Shown: positions 9,111 through 18,267 of the stretch, piece after piece
How positions within the stretch are numbered: the first letter of the stretch is position 1
Layout of the letters: each line of letters opens with the position of its first letter
Source of the DNA: Nitrososphaerales archaeon
Lineage (GTDB): Archaea > Thermoproteota > Nitrososphaeria > Nitrososphaerales > CADDZS01
Direction: 5' to 3'
Assembly (NCBI GenBank): GCA_030041295.1
Contig: JASHOD010000095.1
Span: 1-64,000, forward strand
DNA: 64,000 nt
Program-made: the position numbers and the translations under genes
The notes under the pieces: generated by a model
Told to the model about the DNA's origin: nothing
Databases searched by the model: none
The model's input: only the letters and a program-made list of their open reading frames with translations

Positions 9111-9602
9111 ATGAACAAACTACACGTCAGGGGTAGCAAGAAGGGTGTAACACCCGTTATTGCGACCATCATCCTGATCGCAGGAACACTCGTCTTGGCA
9201 CTCGTCGTCGGAGCTTATACGTTCGGTCTCTTCGGTTCGAACGTAAAGACAGTAACACTCTCATCCGCCACACTCTACGGAGGAACAATGGTCGTTGCCA
9301 TCGGCACTACAGGAAGTGGCGCGACATACATGACATTCTCTCTAAACAACCCCGGTTCAGCGTCCACAATCACCTCAATCACACTGACAGGAGCAGGCAT
9401 TACAGCAGTAACCTCATGGCAAAATGGTGGAGGGACCGCGTACCTCCTCTCGGGCAACAACGCCCTTGCAGCAGGTCAAGTCAGCTCGTACACATTCTTC
9501 CCATACGGAACTTTGCAATCAATCACTACAGGTCAGACATTCAACTACGTCATTTCCTTCGCTAACGGTCAGTCAGTGTCAGGTTCAGTCATCGCACAGT
9601 AA
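9111..9602 (+). CDS. Archaeal type IV pilin/archaellin-like major subunit
   Basis: A 163-residue secreted filament subunit. The N-terminus RGSKKG|VTPVIATII is a class III signal peptide. A prepilin peptidase would cut after Gly12, leaving a hydrophobic helix (about residues 13-37) that forms the filament core. The rest is a Ser/Thr/Gly-rich beta domain without cysteines. Codon use is strongly biased toward few codons, as expected for an abundant protein. The last about 90 nt of the gene are nearly identical to the copy at the window start, while the rest has diverged. It is monocistronic, with its own TATA box and a downstream T-rich terminator. It could be an adhesive pilin or an archaellin; no archaellum accessory genes are adjacent. 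Confidence 0.82.
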   Translation: MNKLHVRGSKKGVTPVIATIILIAGTLVLALVVGAYTFGLFGSNVKTVTLSSATLYGGTMVVAIGTTGSGATYMTFSLNNPGSASTITSITLTGAGITAVTSWQNGGGTAYLLSGNNALAAGQVSSYTFFPYGTLQSITTGQTFNYVISFANGQSVSGSVIAQ

Positions 9603-9652
9603 ATACAACCAAGACAAGCAATAGAGATAGTGGTGGTTGCCGAAAAACCCCA

Positions 9653-9678
9653 CACTCCTTTTCTTTTTCCGTTTCAAT
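9653..9678 (+). terminator. T-rich archaeal terminator after the pilin gene
   Basis: Pyrimidine-rich runs (CCTTTTCTTTTTCCGTTTC) start about 50 bases after the pilin stop and precede the next gene by about 80 bases. Oligo-T stretches of this type terminate archaeal transcription. Confidence 0.45.
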
Positions 9679-9759
9679 CTATGAACAGTATGTAATTAGC
9701 AAGCTGTACCTCAAATTCCTAACATCAATATGTGAGAAAAGAGGCAACGAAATAAAATC

Positions 9760-10482
9760 TTGAACCTAAAGAAGTTGAAGAAGAGCCGATCCCGTCTCGG
9801 TGTATCGGAGGTCATGGGAGCGGTGGTTATGCTGGCCGTGACTATAAGTGTCGGCTTCACTGCTTGGGCATGGGTTCGAAGCGCAGCCGTAACAAGCGAA
9901 AAGAGCTTCGGTAATTCAATTGCAAGTAACATAAACTGCCTTAACGAGAATTTTCTGATAACCAATGTAAATTTCTCAACTTCGACAACGTCCCCATTAC
10001 CTGATGAAGTAACCGTCTGGTACTTCAATAGTGGAGAAGGCGGCGTAACAATCGCCACTTTAACGGTCAGTTATAGTAATTCTACTGGATCCGGAGTACT
10101 TTACACTAGCAGTGTCGTGCAGGCTTCAACTACGATTGCAACTGGTACTGGAAGCCAAAATAATGCAGGACAAGCGGTTATCCATGTAGCTAGTACCAGT
10201 GGTTTTTCCGTCGGACAGAAGGTTGAACTCGATACCCAGGGCCCAAGGCAAGAGGATCTATTCATTTCATCGATCGGCACTGGAACTATCACTTTCACTG
10301 CCAATCTGCAATACACTCATCCTGTCGGAGATACCGTGATTGCCCCAATTATTTCTCAGGGCCAGATATCTCCAGTAATTTACAATATTGGGCAAAGATT
10401 TGTTCCAGGCACCCTCTACACTTTCAATTCTGTTGCCAAGTGTCAGGGCGACATCGTCTACACCTATCAGCAAGTAAGGTAG
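9760..10482 (+). CDS. Minor pilin-like protein with inserted beta module
   Basis: A 240-residue secreted pilin-like protein. The class III signal SRLG|VSEVMGAVV implies cleavage after Gly14, followed by a hydrophobic helix ending WAWVRSAA. Its N- and C-termini (ending TYQQVR) match the protein at 19735-20259 (ending QYQEVR). About residues 137-195 are extra and resemble a small beta module seen in secreted bacterial proteins (SGFSVGQKVELDT, IGTGTITFTANL). The TTG start at 9760 places the basic N-terminus directly before the signal. It sits 15 bp before a giant pilin-anchored gene and likely forms an operon with the next three genes. It may be a tip or adaptor subunit joining the adhesin to a filament. 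Confidence 0.75.
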   Translation: MNLKKLKKSRSRLGVSEVMGAVVMLAVTISVGFTAWAWVRSAAVTSEKSFGNSIASNINCLNENFLITNVNFSTSTTSPLPDEVTVWYFNSGEGGVTIATLTVSYSNSTGSGVLYTSSVVQASTTIATGTGSQNNAGQAVIHVASTSGFSVGQKVELDTQGPRQEDLFISSIGTGTITFTANLQYTHPVGDTVIAPIISQGQISPVIYNIGQRFVPGTLYTFNSVAKCQGDIVYTYQQVR

Positions 10483-10497
10483 GGTATTCCAAAAAAA

Positions 10498-12780
10498 TTG
10501 AATCGGAGAATTTTACGACGTAGAAAGAGAGCTGTCTCATCCGTAATCGGAGGAATAATGCTCTTTTCGATGATCTTCGTAGTTGGATTCAGTTTCATCT
10601 ATTTGATAGGGCAAGACAACGTCTTCTATCAACAGGCTGCGAAGAATGCCGGTGCCCAAGTCACGCAGCAGGGTTCGGAGCATCTATTGGTTTACGGATT
10701 TTCTTCGAGTGGGAATCTGGGTTTCAATGTAAATAATACGGGCATCACAGCCTCTGTGATCTCTTTTTGGATTTTCAATGGTACTAGCGGCGCTCTTCTG
10801 CAATACAAGAATACAACAACATTATCCAGTGTATTACCTTACTATCTTACTCAAGGAAATTCTTGGACTTATTCCAATACGGGGTACGTAATCACAGGCA
10901 GTAACGAGAGATTCATCATCAAAGTTCTTACTGCGAGAGGAAACACCTTCGTCGGAACATATCCGAGCGACCTCATAACGAGTTCAGCGGTAAACTCACT
11001 CGTCGCAGGTGGATTTGGCTCTCTCGAAATGACTTTCTCTTCATTTACTTGGTATGATTATACAAGCGGGCCATCAGGTCAAACTTCACAAACGGTAAAC
11101 TATCAGGATGGCTGCTCGTTGGGGTATGCTGGTTGCACTACTAATTTTGATAATCTCTGTGCTAACGGAAAAGTGTGCGCTCTCACAACAGATGGAACGA
11201 ATTACAACAACTGCAACTCTGTTCAAACTTGCCAGATAAGTCTCACAACATCAGAGACAAACGACGTCATAATTCTTACTAGCTACGAAACCAGCTCGTC
11301 TATCCACATTACCGGGATCTCAGATGGTGCCGGGCTTACATGGCATGACAGAAAGACACTTTCAAACAGCGGGCAAGGTGGAACTACCGAAGAGTGGTAC
11401 GCAATAGCTGTTAATCCTCTCTCGTCAGATACAATAACGGTAACCTACAGTAGCTCTTCAACGACGGCAGGGCTTACCGTGTTCGGAATCGCTGGAGCAA
11501 ATATAGCTAGTCCATTTGATTCAAATCTTGCGTCACCCGTAACGAACACTGGATCTTCATCCAGTCCTTCGGTTTCGATCACAACAAAAAATGCCCCTGA
11601 CATAATAATTGGAATAGCTTCATGTTTGGGAACAACGGGTCACGGGGGAAACAATCCTACTATCACTGTTGGAACAGGCTTTACACAGGCGGCGGGGGCA
11701 TCTGCTACCCAATGTGCGAGCGACTATGCAATCCCAGAATATGAAATTGTCTCATCAACGCAAAGTGGTTTAAGCGTTCCATTCTCACTTTCGAGTTCTC
11801 AATCATGGAGTATAATTAGTGACGCAATAGTCGCGGCGGTATCAAGCAGCTCGTGGGTTATAGATTTAGCTCATCCTCATCCCGGATCATTAACACCTGA
11901 AGGATTTCAGACAGGATGTTACGTGAACGTGAACAACTACTATATTTGTACTTATAACGAGGTGCCAATGGCCTTTTCAGTAAACATCACTAATGACGAT
12001 CCCAGTCTCGGAACCATCGTCTTGAATTCTGAGTCGAATCTCTGGGTGAGTGAAGTATGTGACTTTGGAAGTACCGAAGGTAACTGTCCTAACGGTAATC
12101 CTGTCTATGTGTTTTATTCGGTCAATGTCAACCCCGCGACAGGAGCTATCTCAAGCGTAAACCAAGGATCTTTCTCACAGATTGTGATTCCTTATGGCGC
12201 AACGAAGACTCTATACTACGCTTCGGAATTTGATCTTTCTCTCAACTCGTTCAATTACGTTGCATTGTCAAGCTACAACACGGCAGGACAGCAACTATCC
12301 TATTATGGTCAATTTTCGGTTTTCCTCCTCTTTGCTGGAACTAAAATCACTCAGACGAGCATTCAGTCATACGGCCAAAACATTCCCTTTGAATCGACCT
12401 CGGCTGCAGATAACCTGGGATATTACCTTGAGACTCCCACGACTTGCACGGCAGGCACGCAATCGAGCTTCTCGCTGACGATAAATGATTCAGCCTTCGC
12501 TGATTCGGATTATGGAATCAACAAAATTGTCCTCAATGCTTCAGATTTTAACTCAATTAGTGTCGGAACCCCGCCAAGCGGCTGGACCGATTCCGTCTCA
12601 AATGGCTTCATTACTTGGACCGCGGGAACTCAAATAGGAATCAACACTGCTCTAACATTTCCTTGGAAGGGAACTCCTCCTGCCGGAGATACAGGACAGC
12701 AACTAGTCTTGCCTCTTGTTTTGTATTGGAGCGGCGGAACAGTCACAGTGCAATCTCAGGCAACGGTCTGTAACGATTAG
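10498..12780 (+). CDS. Giant pilin-anchored surface adhesin
   Basis: A 760-residue secreted protein with a pilin-type N-terminus: basic RRRKRA followed by VSSVIGGIMLFSMIF, so a prepilin peptidase may cut near residue 12. A large extracellular part follows. Residues about 250-450 form a beta-sandwich module (ISDGAGLTWHDR, EEWYAIAVNPLSSDTITVTYS, GFTQAAG) common in secreted adhesins. The C-terminal region carries FSVFLLFAGTKI and the motif GQNIPFEST, shared with the proteins at 12868 and 20270. Paired cysteines suggest disulfides. It starts at TTG 10498, 15 bp after the minor pilin. It is several times longer than usual archaeal pilins. Ligand unknown. Confidence 0.78.
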   Translation: MNRRILRRRKRAVSSVIGGIMLFSMIFVVGFSFIYLIGQDNVFYQQAAKNAGAQVTQQGSEHLLVYGFSSSGNLGFNVNNTGITASVISFWIFNGTSGALLQYKNTTTLSSVLPYYLTQGNSWTYSNTGYVITGSNERFIIKVLTARGNTFVGTYPSDLITSSAVNSLVAGGFGSLEMTFSSFTWYDYTSGPSGQTSQTVNYQDGCSLGYAGCTTNFDNLCANGKVCALTTDGTNYNNCNSVQTCQISLTTSETNDVIILTSYETSSSIHITGISDGAGLTWHDRKTLSNSGQGGTTEEWYAIAVNPLSSDTITVTYSSSSTTAGLTVFGIAGANIASPFDSNLASPVTNTGSSSSPSVSITTKNAPDIIIGIASCLGTTGHGGNNPTITVGTGFTQAAGASATQCASDYAIPEYEIVSSTQSGLSVPFSLSSSQSWSIISDAIVAAVSSSSWVIDLAHPHPGSLTPEGFQTGCYVNVNNYYICTYNEVPMAFSVNITNDDPSLGTIVLNSESNLWVSEVCDFGSTEGNCPNGNPVYVFYSVNVNPATGAISSVNQGSFSQIVIPYGATKTLYYASEFDLSLNSFNYVALSSYNTAGQQLSYYGQFSVFLLFAGTKITQTSIQSYGQNIPFESTSAADNLGYYLETPTTCTAGTQSSFSLTINDSAFADSDYGINKIVLNASDFNSISVGTPPSGWTDSVSNGFITWTAGTQIGINTALTFPWKGTPPAGDTGQQLVLPLVLYWSGGTVTVQSQATVCND

Positions 12781-12867
12781 CGAGGATTACGAGCTCCAAT
12801 CTGAAGTCTCGGAGAAGAACAAGAATTTCAGCGGGAAGAGAAATGGGGTCTGCAAAGGTGATTTTCT

Positions 12868-15117
12868 GTGACTAGTCAATTTCTTCGCTATTACAAGGGA
12901 AAGCAACTGTTCTTACACAGACGGACCTCCGAAAAGAAAGCAGTCTTTCCTATAATTGCGGCCATCATAATATTTGGAATTGTCTTCACATCTATATTCG
13001 GATATTACTATGTGACTGCTCAATTCTCGCAAGATTACCAGAACGCCCTCAAAAGCCACGATTCCAGTGTGGTTCAGACAAATTCTCAGGACGTGATTCT
13101 ATATGGTTCGCTCACGGGTACACAGATGCTGGACATCGACCTGAATAACAGTGGAATCGCCGCGTCGATCGTAGCTTACTGGATATATAACGGCACTAGT
13201 AGACAGATAATCCAATACGAAAATACTAGTACAACCACCAAACTTCCAATTTACATAGCGCAGGGAGAATCGGTCGTTTACTCGAACACAAATATCTCAG
13301 TCACGAACTTGTATCAGCAGTACATAATACGTGTCCTGACATCACTTGGTCAGGTTTTTGTTGGGAGTTTTCCCAGTCAGCAATTGGTAAGTTCTTCCAT
13401 TAACTCGCTCGTCGCCGCGGGGATTGGTTCCCTTCGAATGACATTTTCTTCTTTCAGCTGGTACAGCTATATCAGCGGCCCTGGCCAGGGGGCCTGTGAC
13501 GGAGGAGGTTATGGTTGCGACTCTGACGGCGACTATTACCAGCTATGTTCTGATGGGAAAGCCTGCGGTATGGCAATTGACGGATCCACTTACAACACAA
13601 GTGGCTGCAATTCGGTTACCTCTTGCACCATGACTCTAACGACATCAAACCCTAACGATTTGATTATTCTTACTAGTTACGAGACCAGCACATCGGTTCA
13701 CGTTCATTCGATCTCTGACACTGCAGGCTTATCTTGGAATTTAAGGGAGAACTACACCAGCAGCGGACGGACCGAAGAATGGTATGCAATAGCGCCTAAT
13801 ATGCTTTCTTCGGATGTAATCACCGTAAAATATAGCGGGACAGCCACAGCTGGTATAACAGCAACCGCGATATACGGAACGGATACGGCCAGTCCCTTTG
13901 ATACTCATTCTGGACTACCCGTTACTGGCTCTGGAACTTCGACAACTCCATCCGTTTCGATCTCGACAAGCAATTCCAATGATCTGATACTTGGAATTAT
14001 CTCGTGCACATCAAGCGCCACGATTTCAGCAGGTAGTGGCTTTACACAAGCTGCGGGACCTTCCAGCCCAAACTGCAACGGCAATCAGGCTATACCAGAA
14101 TTCCAAGATGTTTATTCAACTGAAAATGGAATGAGTGTTGGATTCGGTCTTTCGACCAAAGTATCATACAATTTGATTGCTGACGCAATTGTTCCAGAAC
14201 CATGGCAAATTGATATAGCGCAGCCAGAGCCCGGAACACTTGTTCCTCAAGGACAGAATTCAAGCAGTCTCTGCAGTTTCTGCGGCAGCATGGTTCCTCT
14301 CGCTTTCTCGGTGAACATTACAAACAACGACCCGTCAGAAGCAGATCTTGTGATCAACTCTCATACTAATCTATGGGTCATAGAAACTTGTGATACTTCG
14401 ACATTTACAAACGATTGCCCGCAAGGAAACCCTGTCTATGTCTTTTACATCATGGACGTAAATCCAGCTAGCGGGGTGATTACGAGCACCAATGAAGGCT
14501 CTTTCTCTCAAATCAACATTCCATACGGAACTTCACGAACACTCTATTTCGGAGCAGCCTACGATCTCTCCACTAGTGCGTTCCAGTCCATGTCGCTTTC
14601 AACCGACGACTCTCTTTACGCCGGAAACAATCTTGCATATTACGGAGAATTTGCCGTTTTCCTTTTGTTTGGTGGAACGAAGATCGCCCCGACAAATTTG
14701 CTGGTTTATGGTCAGAACATTCCATTTCAAACCACAATCGCTTCCGACAACCTGGGATGGGTAGCTCAGACTCCGATTCTCTGTACGAGCGGGACTCCTA
14801 CCGCGTTCTCGCTGCAGGTAACTAATTCGATTTTCTCTGGATATTCGATCAGCCAAATCAAAGTTAACGCAAGCGCATTATCTTCAGTAAGCGCTACCAC
14901 GCCTACTGGCTGGACCGACAGCATTTCAAATGGATGGATAACGTGGACAAATACCAACTCTCTGTACTTGGTCAGTCCTAGTTCTAGCTTGACATTTTCG
15001 TGGAGTGGTACCGCTCCAGCTAGTGGTTCGTCACCTGAGCTTACTTTTCCAACTCTCATAACTTGGAATGGAGGCGGCTTCCAGAATCTTCAAAGCTCGT
15101 CGGCGTGTTTTGATTAG
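12868..15117 (+). CDS. Giant pilin-anchored surface adhesin, paralogue
   Basis: A 749-residue paralogue of the preceding gene along almost its whole length: the same central beta-sandwich (ISDTAGLSWNLR, SSDVITVKYSG), the same FAVFLLFGGTKI and GQNIPFQTT segments and the same cysteine-rich entry (near residues 212-250). The N-terminus has a longer basic leader, then EKKA|VFPIIAAIIIFGIVF, with a probable class III cleavage near residue 25. It starts at GTG 12868, 87 bp after its neighbour, in the same operon. Tandem duplication followed by divergence is clear. The two may form hetero-assemblies or act as phase- or ligand-variant adhesins. Confidence 0.78.
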   Translation: MTSQFLRYYKGKQLFLHRRTSEKKAVFPIIAAIIIFGIVFTSIFGYYYVTAQFSQDYQNALKSHDSSVVQTNSQDVILYGSLTGTQMLDIDLNNSGIAASIVAYWIYNGTSRQIIQYENTSTTTKLPIYIAQGESVVYSNTNISVTNLYQQYIIRVLTSLGQVFVGSFPSQQLVSSSINSLVAAGIGSLRMTFSSFSWYSYISGPGQGACDGGGYGCDSDGDYYQLCSDGKACGMAIDGSTYNTSGCNSVTSCTMTLTTSNPNDLIILTSYETSTSVHVHSISDTAGLSWNLRENYTSSGRTEEWYAIAPNMLSSDVITVKYSGTATAGITATAIYGTDTASPFDTHSGLPVTGSGTSTTPSVSISTSNSNDLILGIISCTSSATISAGSGFTQAAGPSSPNCNGNQAIPEFQDVYSTENGMSVGFGLSTKVSYNLIADAIVPEPWQIDIAQPEPGTLVPQGQNSSSLCSFCGSMVPLAFSVNITNNDPSEADLVINSHTNLWVIETCDTSTFTNDCPQGNPVYVFYIMDVNPASGVITSTNEGSFSQINIPYGTSRTLYFGAAYDLSTSAFQSMSLSTDDSLYAGNNLAYYGEFAVFLLFGGTKIAPTNLLVYGQNIPFQTTIASDNLGWVAQTPILCTSGTPTAFSLQVTNSIFSGYSISQIKVNASALSSVSATTPTGWTDSISNGWITWTNTNSLYLVSPSSSLTFSWSGTAPASGSSPELTFPTLITWNGGGFQNLQSSSACFD

Positions 15118-15158
15118 AGCGTGTCATAAGATGTTTGAGATGAATAAGAGAATTCTAT

Positions 15159-16445
15159 TTGGAAGTTTTTGCCTTGAAATCAAAGAATAGCCGACACAAA
15201 CCGGTTTCGCTTCTTAGAGCCATTTTACCGACGATTTTTTGTTCATTATTAGTTGCATCCTCATATGGAATTGCTTCGTCGCACATTTATTATAACAATG
15301 AACCTACCGTAGATTATCTTGGTCAAGCTCTTGTCTCTAGAGTGGTCGCGAATGTTTCTACTCCGGCTGCTCTTCTCTTCTCTTATGAGAGAGGAGACAT
15401 TTTAGTTGCAAGTCCCTCGTTGGACGAGATAGTCATTTTGGAACACGGATACTATGAGGTTGTTTCAAACATTAGTCTGAGTTATCCTCCAATTTCCCTT
15501 ATTTGGGACACGGTTGACGGAAATATCTATGTCGGTACAATGCCCGGAAGCGTAAATTCCTTAGACGGAGATGAACTTAACCTCGTAGGAACTGCAAGCA
15601 TATCTTCGCCAATTGGATTAAGTTATGAGGACAACCCTAACATTATCTATGTGCTGAGCAATACTACCGATAGCGTTTATGCACTAAATGCGTCGACTAC
15701 AGAGATAATTGAGACCTTTGGCGTATGCTGTAGTCCGACCTCTCTTGCCTATGATAGTGTTAATGGATACATTTACGTTACTGAGTCAGCAACGAACACT
15801 GTATCTGTGATTGATCCCGTCAACGGCTCAAGCGTGGGAAGTGTTACCGTAGGTTCTGATCCCCATTACATTTTAGATAACGGCCCTTATCTTTACGTTG
15901 CAAATTACAACAATAATAGTGTTTCAGTAATTGACGGTCAGACTAACAAAGTTGTGCAAACAATTGTCGTAGGTTCAGAGCCCGATTCTATCGCATATAA
16001 TTCATTCAATGGCTGCTATTATGTTGCGAATTATGGTTCTGCTGATGTATCGGAGATCTGTGAGGGTTCTCTCACTACCACATTTGGCGTTGGTGCAGAA
16101 CCGGATGCCATTATTTATGACCCCACCGAATGGTCAATGGTAGTCGCAAATTACGGATCGAACAGTATATCTGAGATTTCCACTCCAAATGCCCCATCGC
16201 TTCCAACTTCAACGACCAGCGAGACCACAACTACCATTCAGACTACGACTTCGAACTCATCTATTTTAAGCACAAATACGACGTCATCTTCATCCTCTAC
16301 GGCATTATCTGTCAGCACTTCAAGCACAACACAAGATAATTCGAACGGATTTCCAAGTGGTTATATTGCCCTATTCGCTATAGCTGTAATGGGTTTGTCT
16401 GAATGTGGTCTTCTTGTCTATTTTATAAGAAGAAGCAGCGTTTGA
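15159..16445 (+). CDS. Membrane-anchored YVTN-type beta-propeller surface protein
   Basis: A 428-residue surface protein. An N-terminal signal or anchor (about residues 20-40) is followed by repeated YVTN-like beta-propeller blades of about 42 residues (SVIDPVNGSSVGSVTVGSDPH, then a similar block with SVIDGQTNKVVQT), then a Ser/Thr-rich stalk (about residues 345-395) likely to be glycosylated. A C-terminal membrane helix ending in RRSSV completes it. It follows the two adhesin genes by 41 bp. This architecture is known from archaeal surface-layer and adhesion proteins. The start is TTG 15159; an in-frame TTG at 15174 is an alternative. The ligand is unknown. Confidence 0.8.
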   Translation: MEVFALKSKNSRHKPVSLLRAILPTIFCSLLVASSYGIASSHIYYNNEPTVDYLGQALVSRVVANVSTPAALLFSYERGDILVASPSLDEIVILEHGYYEVVSNISLSYPPISLIWDTVDGNIYVGTMPGSVNSLDGDELNLVGTASISSPIGLSYEDNPNIIYVLSNTTDSVYALNASTTEIIETFGVCCSPTSLAYDSVNGYIYVTESATNTVSVIDPVNGSSVGSVTVGSDPHYILDNGPYLYVANYNNNSVSVIDGQTNKVVQTIVVGSEPDSIAYNSFNGCYYVANYGSADVSEICEGSLTTTFGVGAEPDAIIYDPTEWSMVVANYGSNSISEISTPNAPSLPTSTTSETTTTIQTTTSNSSILSTNTTSSSSSTALSVSTSSTTQDNSNGFPSGYIALFAIAVMGLSECGLLVYFIRRSSV

Positions 16446-16883
16446 GACTTACTCGTGATTTCAAAAATATAACTCCTAATCTTTAAATTTCCTTAGAGAC
16501 AAGGATTTTGCTCATAGTAATATATGCGGTCTAGTGCATTATTTTCGCTCATTTTAAAATGCCAATTCCGTGGGAGATTTCTTCCATGAGGCAATATTCG
16601 TTTCTGCAGGGTGCACTTGGACTGGTAATGACTTCAGGAGATCTTGATAGGGCCTTGGCTCGGTTTGTATTGTTGGTTGTGCCGTAACAGGCTCTATATT
16701 TTTCATGTTTCTGTGTGTTTCCTGCTTTGGATATTGTATGGGTGTCTGCCCTAATTCGTGCGTGCCTGCCTCCCTCTATCTCTATGTGTGCGGGGTACAT
16801 AAAGAGGCAGGCATGGAGACGCGCATAGAGGGGCGCGGGAGCGAGCGAGTTACTGGGAACATAATAATGATGTAATCCAGCTC
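16446..16883. other. Gene-poor spacer with remnant repeat
   Basis: No convincing gene is seen. The right half carries one arm of an inverted repeat shared with 19436-19530. The short reverse frame covering the repeat has no recognisable relatives and is treated as remnant sequence. Confidence 0.5.
16681..16775 (-). repeat. Inverted repeat arm, left copy
   Basis: The reverse complement of this stretch matches 19436-19530 at roughly 85-90% by eye over about 80 bases, including GAATTAGGGCAGAC, CCAAAGCAGG and CACAGAAACATGAAAA. The two arms face each other across about 2.7 kb carrying the duplicated Thr-rich genes and the helicase fragment. They may be the remnants of an insertion element or of an inverted duplication. 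Confidence 0.65.
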
Positions 16884-17132
16884 ATGTTGGAAGAATCAAA
16901 GAAAATTACTAGAGAGATACGTACGTGCGAGTCTGGATACGCCCTTTGTAAGAAAGACTATTGCGGAGAGTTAGAGAGAGCGAGTTTCTGCTTGTATGCA
17001 CAGAGTGAAAAAGATGCGTTACTACAATTCGTAACTGAGAAATTCCCAATTCAATCGGTCGAAGAGAATCAAGTTTTGAGATTCGTATTGGAAATACTCA
17101 AGCCAGAAATAAATAATTGTGACTGTTTTTGA
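16884..17132 (+). CDS. Small hypothetical protein, 82 aa
   Basis: An 82-residue soluble, charged protein with four cysteines in its first half (CESGYALC, DYC, SFC). No family is recognised. It ends three bases before the next gene, and the frame of its last 24 residues (ENQVLRFVLEILKPEI) is preserved in a second partial copy at about 18268-18343 upstream of the paralogous gene. That preservation suggests it was once coding in both places, or that the stretch was copied as a leader. Confidence as a real gene is limited. Confidence 0.4.
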   Translation: MLEESKKITREIRTCESGYALCKKDYCGELERASFCLYAQSEKDALLQFVTEKFPIQSVEENQVLRFVLEILKPEINNCDCF

Positions 17133-17711
17133 TTTATGGCTAATGCCGGCGTTTTAGGCATTTTGATAGTGGCGGCAATAATAGGAGCTGCCTTTACCTC
17201 GTACTACGTTACTGCGAGTCCTCTTCAAGCTCAAATTGCTTCTGATCAATCAGTGATCTCTTCGATGTCTGCTAATCCTTCAACAGCTACGATAATAGCA
17301 ACGCCAACGGTGGCGACAACATCGATCTCGACCACGACATCGATCTCAACGGTAACAACAAAATCGATCTCAATTACTACGAGTACGACAATTTACTACC
17401 CTATCCCTGATAATGTGACGGTTGACATAGCCCCCTCCGGGGCTTTCCTCACTTTCGTGATTAACGCAAATTATGTTCCATATTTTTGTCATTGCAATTA
17501 TTATGTGAGCGGTTCTCTTTCAAGTGAACGGCAAGTGCCTGTTAGTCCTGTCTATCAGAATGAACTTATCACAATCAACATAGCTCTAAACTGTTCCGAT
17601 GGCACGGGGCCGACAGGAATCGCATCCTTGTATGTGAATAGTGCTCTCGTCGCTTTAACAAATGTTGCTTGCGGCGGCAATATGACAGGTCAGATTTCCT
17701 ACGTGCTCTAA
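17057..17711 (+). repeat. Direct duplication, unit 1 (leader plus Thr-rich protein gene)
   Basis: This unit and 18268-18889 share sequence from a GGTCGAA anchor through the whole downstream gene. In both copies the anchor lies exactly 79 bases before the gene's ATG. The leader is conserved at least as well as the coding part, so it may hold regulatory sequence. Confidence 0.7.
17136..17711 (+). CDS. Membrane-anchored Thr/Ser-rich surface protein
   Basis: A 191-residue protein. An N-terminal signal anchor (VLGILIVAAIIGAAF, about residues 6-25) is followed by a short coil (about 30-50), a Thr/Ser-rich linker (about 50-90) probably glycosylated, and a beta-rich C-terminal domain with cysteines (CHCNYYVSGSLSSE, NVACGG). 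It has no known family. It is about as long as, and clearly paralogous to, the gene at 18347. A small surface or periplasm-like domain tethered to the membrane is the best description. The function is unknown. Confidence 0.7.
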   Translation: MANAGVLGILIVAAIIGAAFTSYYVTASPLQAQIASDQSVISSMSANPSTATIIATPTVATTSISTTTSISTVTTKSISITTSTTIYYPIPDNVTVDIAPSGAFLTFVINANYVPYFCHCNYYVSGSLSSERQVPVSPVYQNELITINIALNCSDGTGPTGIASLYVNSALVALTNVACGGNMTGQISYVL

Positions 17712-17888
17712 CTGTTTCAAACTAGAAAATTTACTTTGTTGTAAATTCGGTTTCTATTTCATTTTGTTTGGAAGGCTTCTTGCGAATGGAAGACTAGGAT
17801 TCCTTGATTTGTGTGACGTTTTTGTGTCTAACAAGCATAGAAGAATAGAAAGATTAGCGATTTAAGTAGGAGCTGTTGGCAGACATTC

Positions 17889-18119
17889 TTGAATAAAATT
17901 TGGTTAGCGATCGGGTTAGCGATTACAGCAATCGGGTTTGTATCGTTTCTCATAAGTAATTATTATTGGATGCTGGCTTGTGAAAAGAGCATATCTCAAA
18001 TTTCTATTACGATTCCTTGCTCTCCTTTCAATCCGATTCCATACATTGGAATTGTTTTGCTCGGAACAATATTGTCTTCAGCTGTCTATTTTCGAAGTAT
18101 TTTCTTACAAACGGAATGA
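17889..18119 (+). CDS. Small membrane protein with two hydrophobic helices
   Basis: A 76-residue protein with two predicted membrane helices (IWLAIGLAITAIGFVSFLI and YIGIVLLGTILSSAVYF) joined by a loop with two cysteines. It starts at TTG 17889 with a basic residue nearby. No family is recognised. It lies between the two duplicated units, and similar small membrane proteins accompany archaeal surface genes. It could be a chance frame, but the helix pattern and length support a real gene. Confidence 0.5.
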   Translation: MNKIWLAIGLAITAIGFVSFLISNYYWMLACEKSISQISITIPCSPFNPIPYIGIVLLGTILSSAVYFRSIFLQTE

Positions 18120-18267
18120 AACATCTTCTGCTTTCGCTTTGTGTGCTCTTATCCTTTGAGTGTATGTATGAGAATGTAACTAGCTCCCTGATAGAGTATA
18201 TCTCTATGAGTGTATGCGGAAGAGGATCTCATTCCTCCGCTAGTGTTTTTTGTGTTTGTGTTTTATT

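Noticed and set aside
16549-16800. 83-residue minus-strand frame with partial match to the 19436 tail
   Set aside because: The match comes from the inverted repeat itself at the DNA level; there is no independent protein family or start signal.
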